Shown here in pieces: positions 46,723 to 58,277 of a stretch of 64,000 bases of DNA. The stretch's first letter is position 1; the number at the start of each line of letters is the position of its first letter. A program made the position numbers and the translations under genes. The notes under the pieces are model-generated. The model was not told where the DNA came from. It did not search any database and worked only from the letters and a program-made list of their open reading frames with translations. Source of the DNA: Agrypnia vestita (Eukaryota > Arthropoda > Insecta > Trichoptera > Phryganeidae). Location of the stretch: positions 54,621 through 118,620 of the forward strand of contig JADDOH010002073.1 in the NCBI GenBank assembly GCA_016648135.1. The letters run 5' to 3'.

Positions 46723-47530
46723 CAAATATACATACTTACTCATTGAGACAAGAAGACAATATAATAAATATTCAAAAGAAAATATACTGAAAATGCCAAT
46801 TAATAAATTATACAGCGACATAAGCTATCGGGCCAGATAACAATAATTATACATTCCGGTGGGGACCTCAAATTTGGAATCATGCAAGATTTACATTGAC
46901 ATACACTAGAGGTCTACTCCAAAAGTTCACAGGAGAGGAATTCATATTACAATCAAATACAAGACACGATCAAATGGAATGCACTTGTTCTAGACATTGA
47001 ACACTTTACATTAAACATTTAAATTCACGGATAGTGCCAATGGATAACTTTTATTAGATATTAATTTATACAATTTTGAAGTTTCAGTATATTTTGATAC
47101 ACAAACCAAAATTCATGTTTCGCTGTCATTAATTGAATTTTGATCGCGTTGAAATAATACCGGAAATGCAAAATGATTGTTATGAATTTTAGTTGGTGCT
47201 CACATCCAGGCCGTGAGGTTGGATTATCTAGGTACAAGTGTTACATTTAGCTGCGTCGAACAGATGGCAGATTTTCACAGACACACTATCGAAGAGGTTT
47301 ACTATTGACCGCAAATAAAAAGGTGATGAAGGGTGAAGGATTTTCTAACTACGCGAAGTCACCAGTAGTTTAGTCCTGTTTGTTGTGACAATATTTTAGT
47401 ACTGCGATACCTTAGATAGCAAATTCCAAATGAACAATTATTTAAATTTGTAAATAGCAAACAGCAAATGGTGAATTTGTATCTGGGAGTCACAATATCA
47501 AAATATCAAGGTTAAGTGAAGTCCGGTCGT
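45152..47530. other. Intron of the receptor gene
   Basis: AT-rich intronic DNA between the juxtamembrane exon and transmembrane exon A. It contains a (TA)n/(CATA)n microsatellite at 46,672-46,735 and a GC-richer patch near 45,315-45,360, but no splice-bounded frame that I would call. Confidence 0.5.
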
Positions 47531-47559
47531 GTGTTCAAATCAGTCAAATAATATGTTGC

Positions 47560-47854
47560 ATTGCGTAAAGGTTTTCTCATGCTGTTGGTAGTCGAATAAC
47601 TTGTCGAAATCGTTATTTCGTGGGACAGAAATGCGTGCAGCAGCTGCACAGACACGGCACGACCAGTCGCGTACAGTGATCAGCCGTGGGTCGTCAGAGG
47701 AGTACAAGTAATCTCCAGTGCGACGATCATAGCGTGAAAACAAAGGAATACACAGACAGAGCCGAGTCGTTCGTGAGGCGCGCTTAATACCGCCGCTTCT
47801 CGGGGGCTGGCCAGGGCCGGCGGAGCGCGACTGCTGAGCTACAGTGGATTGGAT
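47560..47854 (-). other. GC-rich flank of the minisatellite
   Basis: This intronic block is GC-rich and open on the - strand for ~110 codons (about 47,540-47,875), with no recognised domain. It may contain an unrecognised exon, an enhancer, or be the ancestral unique sequence from which the minisatellite arose. Confidence 0.35.
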
Positions 47855-48710
47855 GGGGTGTGAGCTGAGCAGCACGCGAGAAGCTTCTCGTGTACTGAGC
47901 GCGCCTGTTGAGCCACGGCGGATCGGATTAGGTGAGAGCCGAGCAGCGCGCGGGGAGCTTCTCGTGTACTGAGCGCGCCTGCTGAGTCACGGCAGATGGA
48001 ATGGGGTGAGAGTCGAGCAGCGCGCGGGGAGCTTCTCGTGTACTGAGCGCGCCTGCCGAGCCACGGCAGATGGGATGGGGTGAGAGCCGAGCAGCACGAG
48101 GGGAGCCTCTCGTGTACTGAGCGCGCCTGCCACGGCAGATGGGATGGGGTGAGAGCCGAGCAGCACAAGGGGAGCCTCTCGTGTACTGAGCGCGCCTGCC
48201 GAACCACGGCAGATGGGATGGGGTGAGAGCCGAGCAGCACGCGGGGAGCCTCTCGTGTACTGAGCGCGCCTGCCGAGCCACGGCAGATGGGATGGGGTGA
48301 GAGCCGAGCAGCACGTGGGGAGCCTCTCGTGTACTGAGCGCGCCTGCCGAGCCACGGCAGATGGGATGGGGTGAGAGCCGAGCAGCACGCGGGGAGCCTC
48401 TCGTGTACTGAGCGCGCCTGCCGAGCCACGGCAGATGGGATGGGGTGAGAGCCGAGCAGCACGCGGGGAGCCTCTCGTGTACTGAGCGCGCCTGCCGAAC
48501 CACGGCAGATGGGATGGGGTGAGAGCCGAGCAGCACGCGGGGAGCCTCTCGTGTACTGAGCGCGCCTGCCACGGCAGATGGGATGGGGTGAGAGCCGAGC
48601 AGCACGCGGGGAGCCTCTCGTGTACTGAGCGCGCCTACCACGGCAGATGGGATGGGGTGAGAGCCGAGCAGTACGCACCGGGACGCGGGGGATTTCTCGT
48701 GTATTGAGCG
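47855..48710 (-). repeat. 74-bp minisatellite, about 12 copies
   Basis: The unit includes GAGCCGAGCAGCACGCGGGG, AGCCTCTCGTGTACTGAGCG and CGCCTGCCGAGCCACGGCAG ATGGGATGGGGTGA. TACTGAGCGCGCC (once TATTGAGCGCGCC) recurs 12 times at ~74-bp steps. Three shorter units (~69 bp) lack GAGCC. Each full unit has the hairpin CTGCCG-AGCCA-CGGCAG. Outer copies are more diverged than inner ones, as expected for arrays growing from the middle. It sits in the intron 0.23 kb downstream of transmembrane exon A and is stop-free in all three - strand frames over most of its length. Confidence 0.92.
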
Positions 48711-48937
48711 CGCCGCGCCGGAACCGAGTGGCAAACTTTGCACTAACACGACTAAATGAACGGCATCTAAACAATGAGCTAGTAAATACAGAATGGAAAA
48801 AAGAAAGATGAAGAAGGATAACTATGTGAAAAAAATACGAGGGACAATAATAAAAAATCGTGTGAAAACTACCTTCGGTCTGTTTTCTGCTCACTAACCT
48901 TAGGCACAGGGAGAAGTTTTTGTGTACTACGACTGAC

Positions 48938-49037
48938 CTGTAGCAGAGAGCCATCAGAGCAAATGTAATGAAAACACCCCCTACCACGGACATAAGCATC
49001 CCCACTAGAAACACCGTGTTCGAGCCATGATAGTTCT
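48938..49037 (-). CDS. Receptor gene, transmembrane exon A
   Basis: A CCGAGCAG acceptor and CTACAG|GTCAGT donor bound 100 nt, beginning and ending with two-base partial codons. It encodes a short extracellular NYHGSN followed by a hydrophobic helix TVFLVGMLMSVVGGVFITFA then LMALCY and Arg. It is parallel to exon B at 50,267-50,372, sharing GVFI-FALMA-CYR and identical phases. This is the copy proximal to the cytoplasmic exons. Confidence 0.85.
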
Positions 49038-49099
49038 CTGCTCGGCGGCACGCAAGCGGCGGCGGCGGAAACAAGAGAGAAAAGGTTCATCAGAAACAG

Positions 49100-50266
49100 G
49101 CAGCTGGGCGGAATGGAAGCCTACGCAAAAATCCGTCTTGCTGGAACAGAACTAAAACAACATCGGGAACAGAGAAGCGCTTCGACTCTGATAACTGCAG
49201 TCTGCACCTGCAAGTGAGGGCCGCTCGGCCTTCGGGGCAAGCAGACGGATTTTCGTTTAGAGCTTTCAAATTCCCGAGATTTCGCCACCTGACCGCGTCT
49301 GGGGGACCTGGGGGACACTCCGAACTAGCGAGACTTCCAGGCTCACCGACACCAAACAAGTACGCGGTGCATTCAATTTTATACATTTCTGAAGCAATGT
49401 GTATCCATTGACATTTACAACACCAATATTCAAGATGCCACAACATCAATAGCGATAACGTCACGATTACTCTAAACCAAAATCCGCTAGCTTCCGGTAA
49501 GGCATTCTACAAACTCAAGCAAAGTTGTCATCTTGTAGCGGCAAACATTATAATGGTTTATATAATACATACATAGGTGTGATAAACAAAATAGATAGAC
49601 AGAGAAGTTTCACATTCAAACATACAGTTAGAACTAAGGAAGAGTGTATCATTATTTTAACTAAAAGAGGCATATTATATTATATATATATTTTTATCAA
49701 AGAAATCCAATTGGAAGAATTTCAGCTGACTGGAAGTGAAACAGGGGCCAATAATTAGAGATTCGTGATACGAATACAATTTTAAAGATTAGTCAAGTAG
49801 TGACTACACTCAGCTTAGAAACATCCACATTGAAATAATCCAAGTCAAAAACAGTGCCCGTGTCTCTCATTCCCTCTGCCATCTTCTAATCAGCCCTATT
49901 CTGTACTAGCGCAGTTAATTCCGAAATCTATCTCTTATTTCAACATTTTAAAAATGTATTTAAAAGTTCTTGCTCAGAAAAGTATTAAATGTATTCGCCA
50001 ATGAGTAGCAGTTATTTTGTTCGACGTGTATAATTTTCCTTTCATTTAGTCAAATACTGTTTTAGTTACAGAATAGTCCTGAAAATGGTTATTACAAGTC
50101 ATGTACAAGTCAGCCAATCACGAGACAACAGCATCACAACATCCAGAAGAGGGCGGCCGTGACATCATCCAGGTAAACGGAGCCAAGTGCTCGCGGCGTC
50201 CTACGGACTCGGCTCGATCGTTCGAGGATTATCGTAACCTTCCCGCAGACTCCGGGAAATGGATAC
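49100..50266. other. Intron between the two alternative exons
   Basis: This 1.2-kb spacer has a moderately GC-rich part (49,090-49,340) without splice-bounded coding frame, then AT-rich DNA. If the two exons are chosen by competing RNA pairings, the pairing elements should lie here or beside the exons. I found no striking long complementarity by eye. Confidence 0.4.
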
Positions 50267-50372
50267 CTGTAGCAAACTGCCATCAAGGCAAAACATATGA
50301 AGACACCCTTAACAACGGCCACGAGGATGAAGACCATGGTCACTGTGCTCAGCTTGTTGCTGCTGTCGTTGC
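50267..50372 (-). CDS. Receptor gene, transmembrane exon B
   Basis: A CACTTTGCAG acceptor and CTACAG|GTATCC donor bound 106 nt with the same two-base phases as exon A. It encodes NDSSNKLSTVT then the helix MVFILVAVVKGVFICFALMA and VCYR. Two differences from A stand out: two extra residues, and a Lys in the middle of the helix. Because both exons have length 1 mod 3, including both shifts the frame and meets a stop in the 44,993-45,151 exon, so only one at a time is productive. Confidence 0.85.
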
Positions 50373-50399
50373 CTGCAAAGTGAGTGGCCATGTTTAGTT

Positions 50400-53300
50400 A
50401 GTGTATGGAATTTTGTTACCTACTGCTAAATTTTAGTGAAGCTTTACAGATGTTTGTTGCCATTCTTCCCATATAATATCTACACTGAAGTTGTATTACA
50501 ACCATATTGCCAACCATATTTGATATGGGCGACATCCGTGGTCAGGCGTTTCCAAATGTCAAACATTATAAATAATATGCTGGAAAAGGGTGAAAACTTT
50601 AGAGAATTAACATTAATCTTATCATTTATTTGAATACATTAGGGAGTGTTCCGAAAATTTTCAAAATACTTGGAACATATGTCAGCTAAGAACCTATTTT
50701 GTTCACGTCGCTATAAGTTCAAAAAGTGCACGCTTATTACGGGTAGATAATGATTCATTTAAAATATTTTCGATATTTTATTTGCTTTCGTCGGGAATCC
50801 CGAATCAGGAGTCGAGTATAACTGTATTGATATACAAAACTTTTACTTGTAGGTACACATTTTTGAATTTAGAATTGATCGAAAAACACTTAATATTCAG
50901 TTCGCTCAATACATATAAACATAAAGTTTTATACACCACGTTTAGTGAAATTTTAATATTAACTCTTTAAAATGTTCATTAGTTAATTATGTGATCATTC
51001 AGAGGTATTAAAAACATAACGTAAAAATACAATTCCCTCATAAAGTGACAATTAAGTATTATGCAAAAAAAATATGGAAGCGTAATGGATTGATTCGCAA
51101 TTCGTTACTTTATGTAAGTATTAATATTAAATTAATTCTGTAAGTTTTATATATATATTAATAGATAGAAAACAATATTTTGTCTAGGATACCAAAATTT
51201 TGGATTGAAAATATTCAACTGTATTCAAGCAGTGCATGGAAATCCATTCCGTTACCGAGAAAATCGAGGTATTTTTTTTATATAAATATTTAGTAATTTC
51301 GAGTAATAAATATCTGTTAAGTATAAAATCAAACCATAAATAAATTGTCACACATAAAAACATAAAATACATACAGACAAAATATAAAAAAAATGTTAAG
51401 TACAATTTATACGATTTCATCAAAACATAAATAAATTGTCTTGCGGATAGAGCAAAATTTATTGAAAACTCAAGTTGAATCACTATCATTCCAAACTTTT
51501 GACAGTACTAACTTTTGAATCGATTAGAATTAATGTAAGTATTTAAAATTAATCATGTCTGCGACTTAAACAAAATTCTTGTACGTGAAACGGTTACATT
51601 AAGCTTGAACATTTTTACTGATTTGTTAGGTAAGTTCATGTATTTAAATATGTCTTTCTCGTATCTGTTAAACAACCAATTTCTGAATAATCTTTCGGTA
51701 CATCTATTACTACGCGCATACAAATTCCCATCAGTTTTGCCGGACAAACGATGTATTTGATTTTGATGATGATGATGAAACAATTAATTTGATTTGTAAT
51801 TTATAAATAATGTGTTCTACGAGGATTGATAATTTTGTAGAAGTGTTATTATCACAATCACAGAACATAATAATTCATTATCTAATATACATTGGTCTTC
51901 TAAAACAATACACTCGGTCCAACGTTTATTCCATTAAAGGAAGCAATATTTAAAGTCATTTTCCGGGAGTCTGTTTCGTAATCCTCGTGAACCCAACCGC
52001 AATGATGATCCCTCATGTTTATATTCATTTTGTGGAATATAAACAACAGCGGATATGGCGGTTGTCCTAATGCAACATCCAGACTTCATTCGCAAATAAT
52101 TCTGGTCAGGTACGCCTCAATCGCGCCTCCAAATAGAATGCAGTATTACCAGTTTTCTCTCCGGGATAAATTTCAGCATTATCCTGCATACGAAAGCTAT
52201 TCTGCTAACTTTATTTTCAGTCGTAGTATTTTTATATACACCAGTAGCGATGATACACCATAGATGATAATGAAATTTATATTATTCGCCACGTCATAAA
52301 GAAAGAAATTCAATTAGCGTAGAACGTGCTAAGTGTTACACGAATTAAAAATTGTAAGTTGTGCAACGTAAATTACAACGTAAATTTTTGGTTGCTACTA
52401 TCTACCATAATCCATTGAATAAATTAGTAGATATTAACGTATATAACAAAATTTTGAGGTTGGCGTTTTGCTATCACTCCTGAAAAATATCGAAAATGTC
52501 AAATATTGATTACAGCAATTTAGTTTCCGTCAGGTATAAGAAGTATCTATGTATTTTATTATTTTAATAATAAATTATTTCGAGAGAAAAATATAATAAA
52601 AACCCGTTTTTGCTGTGAGCTCCATTTGGTGATCACTTCATTATTTTTTGCCAGCAACATTACTTTGACAGCCCTTTTTAACTTTTTTGTTTTGGGAAAT
52701 CTCGAGTTTTATTGTTATCCTAAAACTTATTATAATATGAAAAAAATCGAAAAATTAAATTTGGTTTAAATTGAGTTTTAGTCCTGGTTCTAAATTGAAT
52801 TTTCAAGCGATATTTTTTTATGAACAACGAGAATAATGTTATTTCTGTTTGTGGTTCGTAAAAATTGTCTGAGAATGTTATGTATTGGCAGCAATATATT
52901 GCTCGCAGCTCGGATAAGTACTGTAACGATTTAATTTGGTCAAAAAACAAATACTGACTTAGAAGTTCTTATGGAGAATTTTCATCCAACAAAGGAATAA
53001 AAAATAAAAGAAAATGAAAGACCAAGAATTCCACGAAATATATTTTGATATTTTTATTCGCACTCGAGTGAAATAGGATTGTGTAGAATATAATGTATTT
53101 TGTATAAATCTTGTTTAATGGCAGAAACCACAGCACAAGAGCTTCGTCCCATGTTATTATATATTATTATCACAAGAAAATCACTAGGTAGTGTGCTGCT
53201 GCTCAGTATTCATACTACATTTTCAGATGGCTGCCAAGAATAGTAATGGCATTTTACGGTTAGTCTACCCGCGTAGCTCTGTATAATATACAAACAAAAA

Positions 53301-53600
53301 TTGGCTTCGTCGATTGTTGTTACTAGGCCCTGCGGGAAGTTGCAAAGGCCGCTGTGTAACCACAGTGAGTTTTTCCGAAATTCCGATAAAACAGAAAAAA
53401 AGAATTGGAACATGTATTCATTTTTTTTTATTTTTCGTCTTTTTTGTTTATTGTTATATAATTTTAAAGGGTATATAGATTATTAAAATATACATTTGCT
53501 TCTCCTCTTTAAAAGTCGAGGACTCTTGTATAGTGGAGGAGTATATATGTAGACATTAGAGACATAATTATAACAATTTATTCAAAACAATAAAATATAA
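50400..53600. other. AT-rich region upstream of the transmembrane exons
   Basis: This should be the next upstream intron of the receptor gene. I looked for extracellular exons (Ig, FNIII, cadherin, EGF, LRR signatures) on the - strand and found none. Slightly GC-richer islands at 51,960-52,230 and 53,280-53,370 lack matching splice phases. A GAT triplet run lies at 51,766. Confidence 0.45.
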
Positions 53601-53630
53601 ACAAATGCAGTAAGAAAAACACAGCTATGC

Positions 53631-54900
53631 ACGGGACCGCCACTCTCACGATAACGTAAAAAACAATTCTTAACGAATAGTGTGAAGTGGCTTCCACCTC
53701 TTGCCTTATAGTTTGTGGGATAAGTGCGCAATGTGGCGTTGGGAGCTGTATTTAAAATTAATTAATTTTCCGGTATAATTGAGAGTCCTGATTCCAAAAA
53801 TGTCATAAAATAACCCAGTACGCAAATATTAAACGAGTTTTTCTAATTTAAAAATCGTAATTATTTATTTAGTAAGTTTAACAGATTAGCCAATTTATCT
53901 ATACGATACGCGAACTTCAGACAACGTGATATTTTATTCGAAGATAAAAAGAATAATTGTATATGGAAAGCATAGAAAATATACATTTTTTACAAAATAA
54001 ATGTTTTATAAGAAAATAATTTATTAATAAAAACAAAAGATCATAATACTCGGGGATCAATTATTCGGGGATTAATAGGGCTCAGCAAAAGTCAGATAAG
54101 GAGTCCCGTGGTATTGGACCGTTTATTTTCACAGAAGTTAACATAAAAAAATTATACAGCGCGTCTCAGGGAGACATCAGTAATACGAGTAGCAATAACA
54201 ATTATTCAGGCACAAAGGTCTCTGACACTAATGTTTACACTTGCGGACCGGCGGCGGCGGGGTACGCTGGCAGCGCACGGTAACGGCGACGCATTGCCTT
54301 ATGGCTTAGTGGAAAGGCAATCGTGGGGGCATTCCACGGGTTTGTGCCCCCGTGTACTCGCCTGCTGCGGCCCATCAGGGTTTTACCTCATTGTGTTAAG
54401 GTTTGGTGGCAAGGCAGTCGTGGGAGCGTTCCACGGATTTGTGCCCCCGTATACTCGCATATAGAATTTAACATAAAAGGCACTCGAGACACTTCAAATG
54501 AAGCCTTGTACAAAATGTTTGCGAGTTCTTATCAAGCGGGCCATTCACTATCCTAGATGACAGTCCACCGACCAGGATAGTGAATGGTTCACTTTATATT
54601 TCTTTATCTATGATTCAAATACTTATCCAAAGATACGTGTAAAAATTCAAATGAGTTAGCTGATAAAGGATAAACATAAAGGAAATAATTTAGATTTTTT
54701 AAATTGTAATTACTCTTTTAATATTTGCGTGCCGGGTTATTTTATGACATTTTTGGAATCAGGACACTTATTTATACCGGAAAATGTGTGAATATTAAAA
54801 ATAGCTCCCGACGCCACATTGTATACTATACCCTAGTTTGTAATTAATAATGTAAGACCTAATGATTTCGTAAACATTTAACAGTGGCGGTCTTTCCGCG
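53631..54900. mobile_element. 1.27-kb foldback element with GC-rich core
   Basis: Long imperfect arms mirror each other. ATGTGGCGTTGGGAGCT, CCGGTATAATTGAGAGTCCT and GATTCCAAAAATGTCATAAA with ATAACCC on the left (53,735-53,815) match AGCTCCCGACGCCACAT, AGGACACTTATTTATACCGG and GGGTTATTTTATGAC then ATTTTTGGAATC on the right (54,730-54,820). CCGCCACT recurs as AGTGGCGG at the edges. In the core a unit (GGCA-TCGTGGGGGCATTCCAC then GGGTTTGTGCCCCCGT) is duplicated at 54,318 and 54,412. Near 54,541-54,590 a 14-bp perfect hairpin CCATTCACTATCCT is present. No transposase. Confidence 0.7.
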
Positions 54901-55340
54901 AGGTCCTTCGATGATCTTTCTACGGCCTTTGTAAGGGCCCTACGGATGCGTGGGCTCTTCCGCACAACAACATGGCGGGCACCATCCTGATGAAACAGGC
55001 ATCATGAAGACCTGTTGATGGACCTGAGGATGCAGGAAACGAGGAGAGTCGACCTCCGTGAACCCCTACGAGCCTTGGATTACTCTGCCGCATGCGAACC
55101 GCGTGCAGAAAAATGGTTACGCAAAATACCCACATAAAGTAAAACAAAATGTACAATTTTTAAACCGTGCCCGATTATGGGACGCTTCAGTGCATCGTAA
55201 ATTTAAAGCATTAAACCTTTTCAAACTTAAATTTCAAGACGCGAGCATTCTGGAGACAAGGACGGCATTTCATCACATCTTCGCGGTGTTTTGGACGGGT
55301 TACGATAAACATCCGCGACATTACAGCGAAAACTGACGAT
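54900..55340 (+). other. Unassigned coding-like segment
   Basis: The DNA is less AT-rich than its surroundings and holds a 92-codon frame (55,058-55,336) starting MNPYEPWITLPHANRVQKNG. No known domain, splice-site pair or paralogue in the window was found. It may be a remnant from the neighbouring foldback element or chance. Confidence 0.25.
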
Positions 55341-55344
55341 ACGA

Positions 55345-57410
55345 CAATTGAAATATGGTATTTAAAGGAAAAAATGTGTCATTTTAATGTTTTTTTATTA
55401 ATTGTTCGATTCAAAATAAGAGGAAAAGATTGTTTTCATTTAAAAAAATGTATAAGAATTGAAATGATTTGATTAAAGTACTTTTTAACTTAATCTGAGC
55501 GATAATGAAATCATTTTTATGAAACTCTACCAAAAAATATTAATTTAAACAACAGAAATACTACAATAAATTATGGTTTACAAGACCAGAGAAGCTTTTT
55601 GCTGGGGTAGTAAGAAAAAAATAAAGAAATACTAAATAAAAAAATATAATAAAGCCAAAACTTTGTCAAATGGCAGAAATTTCAGATGTTCATATGTCAG
55701 TTTTCTTTATATAAATTAAATTTTTTTTCTTATAATCTATCTGCATCTTTTTTAATTTAACTTTTGTCAAATTGCCGACATTCCAGATGTTAAAATATTA
55801 GTTCTTTCTTCATAAAATTATGACCTACCAATACATTGTAAGTTTACTTTACCACCGTGTAGAATTTTATTCACATAAAATCCCCAGGCATGGCACTCAA
55901 AGAAGATTTCAATCAGGAAATCACATTCCACGATCACCTCGGTTGTTCTCCCTGAAGCTGGCTGGTAAACGCGAGGGAACGGGCATTATTCGTTAGGGCA
56001 TAAGGTCCCAAAACCATCAATCACGATTAATTGATTATTAATAATATTTTGTTTACTTTTACATGCTTTACTAATTTTTAATGATACTAAATTATTCACT
56101 TTCAGACTAAAATTATTCACGTATAAAATAGAAAGTCCTAAATCTTTATCAAAACCATGATCATTTTCTAAAAAAAATATTTGCAATATCAGAAAAACCA
56201 TGATTATGATTACGAACTTCAGAAATAATATTAAAAAATAATTTTTCAAATAATTTAGAAAAACAAAAGACATCATTCATTTTGTATTTTGACATTTATA
56301 AAATACCCCGACGATGAAAAGGTTTTTCCGAAACATGTACGTGTAATTAATGAATATAAGTAGATACAAACAAATAATAAAACCTTTTTTTGAACATTAA
56401 TTTATCACATAAGAGGAAATAAATTGCAAACTGCAATAATTAATTATTGCAAACTGCATATATTACTGCAATGATATGAGGTTGATCGCATGGGGACTAT
56501 TTTAATGACTGCTGCTTAGTGATCGTTTTGAAGATTAATTTTAATTCATGCCAAAGTCCTCAATAACGACAAGTCATTAAATAAAGTAAATACATTTGAT
56601 AGTATAAGACTTATATTTGTTCCCCACCCGGTATGTATGCGATAAATGATTTAAGCTTAAAGAAAAATTAAAAATGGAAATATCATTGTGAACGAAAATA
56701 AGCGCTCATTCTGAGTTACTACCACACCCTTTCGTTCTGAAATTTTAAAGTTAACAGTATCTTTATTAAATAAAAAGTTTATCTGATCCGATCTGACGTT
56801 TCTTGTTACATCATTTGTAAAATCAAATAACATACAATTTCACTTTCAGTTTCTAACACTTCGAACACATCTCAGCTTTTTAATAATCTTTATTATTTCA
56901 ACGACTTTAAACGTAAAACGATGAGTAAAATACTACATTTATTACTGATTTTTAACATACGTGATATTTTGAAAACTATCTTACTAAAAACCAGACTTTG
57001 TGTTTATGTTTTTTTTATAATTTCAAAGATTGTCAAAATATTCACAGTTTAGTTTTTTTTTCTTGATTACATACCGTCGATAATATGGAAACTCCTGGAT
57101 GTTTGCCGCCTGTGCCAAAATGGAATTTAATACATAATTTATATTCCCACTTTGTCCGATGGAACATGTGGGTAATTTGCATGAGAATTTCTCTTAGGTA
57201 ACGAAAGGTGTTGTTACCGCGAGAGTGTTTTGGAAACAGGATTACTTACTCGTAGGTTCAGAATCAATATCGAATATTACCAGGGAAAGATCGTTTTTCA
57301 TGTCATAATTTCTAATGTTCGATTAAAGTGTAAATCACGCGACGAAAAGTCTTAATGAGATAAGTCACCTAGTTCTTTAAAAATACTAACCCATAAAAAA
57401 CAAGTTTTTA
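55345..57410. other. AT-rich stretch with a possible Penelope-like terminal motif
   Basis: No exon was recognised. CCCCGACGATGAAAAGG, then TTTTTCCGAAACATGTACGT, at 56,306-56,343 resembles the GATGA...CGAAACATGTA core seen at 11.41 kb, but the stem between the two halves does not pair here. A 27-bp near-duplicate ATTGCAAACTGCA is at about 56,424 and 56,445. Confidence 0.35.
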
Positions 57411-57416
57411 TTACAC

Positions 57417-57680
57417 TCCCTTTCTCATTTGTATTGTTTCCAATTTGATATTCTATCAACATATTCCTCTTGCTTTAAGTTCATGTGGAAAATCTATTCC
57501 ATATATATTATTATCCTTAAAACTTATAGATATTGAAAACGTCTTAATTGGTACAGGGGGGCCCGGCCTCGGCGAAACCGTCTGAACGGACCCATGGCTC
57601 GTGTCAGACTAGTTGAAATAGGTTTCGCGCCTTCTCCACGCGCCGGTCCCTTTCTCATTTGTATGGTTTCCAATTTGAAA
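57417..57680. repeat. GC-rich insert flanked by 31-bp direct repeats
   Basis: CCCTTTCTCATTTGTATTGT followed by TTCCAATTTGA occurs at about 57,418 and again, with one change, at 57,647. Between them is a GC-rich block (57,555-57,645, GGGGGGCCCGGCCTCGGCGA) unlike its AT-rich surroundings. It may be an insertion that duplicated its target region or a recombination product. Confidence 0.45.
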
Positions 57681-57759
57681 AAAACGTTAAAATTTCGAAA
57701 AATTCAAAATTATGCTAAGTATAATTTTTTTTTTTAAACGAAAATTTGTTAGATCGTTT

Positions 57760-57850
57760 TTATTGTCGCCACGAGTCTGCCTGAAAAGTTCACAGCTCAA
57801 TTGGATCACGGTAAAAGCAACAAGCAGACGCTACGAGTTAAATGAAAGGG
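57760..57850 (-). repeat. Dispersed repeat, partner of 60,145-60,260
   Basis: GTCGCCACGAGTCTGCCTGA, AAAGTTCACAGCTC and ATTGGATCACGG match, in reverse orientation, GATCCAATCTAGCTGAAACT and TTGCAAGCAGACTCGTGGCG at 60,207-60,256. The family is not identified. Confidence 0.55.
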
Positions 57851-58277
57851 AGTAAACCAGTGCGATCCCTGATGGAATAAGCAAATACTTACTCAAATGT
57901 TTACTTTGTCCTTTAGTGTAGGTACTCATAAACAGAAATAATGTCTGATTCAAAACGAGTTTCATTGAGATATCTCACTAATTTATATTGGCCCTTTTCA
58001 GGCAGGAGTCACTAAGTGCAAAAATGTCGTAATATCAACATTTTGAGCTTTTGAGATACAATTTTTTATAAATTTCGATTTTATCTGATTCACATATATA
58101 TATTTAATTGGTCTTGTCTTAATCATATCCTTTTTTATGATTACTTTTTTTTAACTGTCAATGAATTATGCTGTTGAAGATTAATACAAAGAAAAATATT
58201 ATGTATAGTTGCTAATGAATTATTCAATTGATTGCATATATTAAGAAACATTGTAAATTTTGCTTGTTTTTTTTAAA

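Noticed and set aside
47839..49074. A 411-codon - strand ORF as a separate gene
   Set aside because: It is transmembrane exon A plus intron plus minisatellite. The start codon lies in intronic sequence before the acceptor. It is treated as possible intron retention, not a gene.
52015..52263. Possible extracellular exon near 52.1 kb
   Set aside because: It is open only on the + strand, opposite to the receptor, and no splice-bounded frame or domain signature is present.
55986..56276. 96-codon - strand ORF rich in Phe/Ile/Asn
   Set aside because: AT-rich composition alone accounts for it; no motif, splice sites or paralogue were found.
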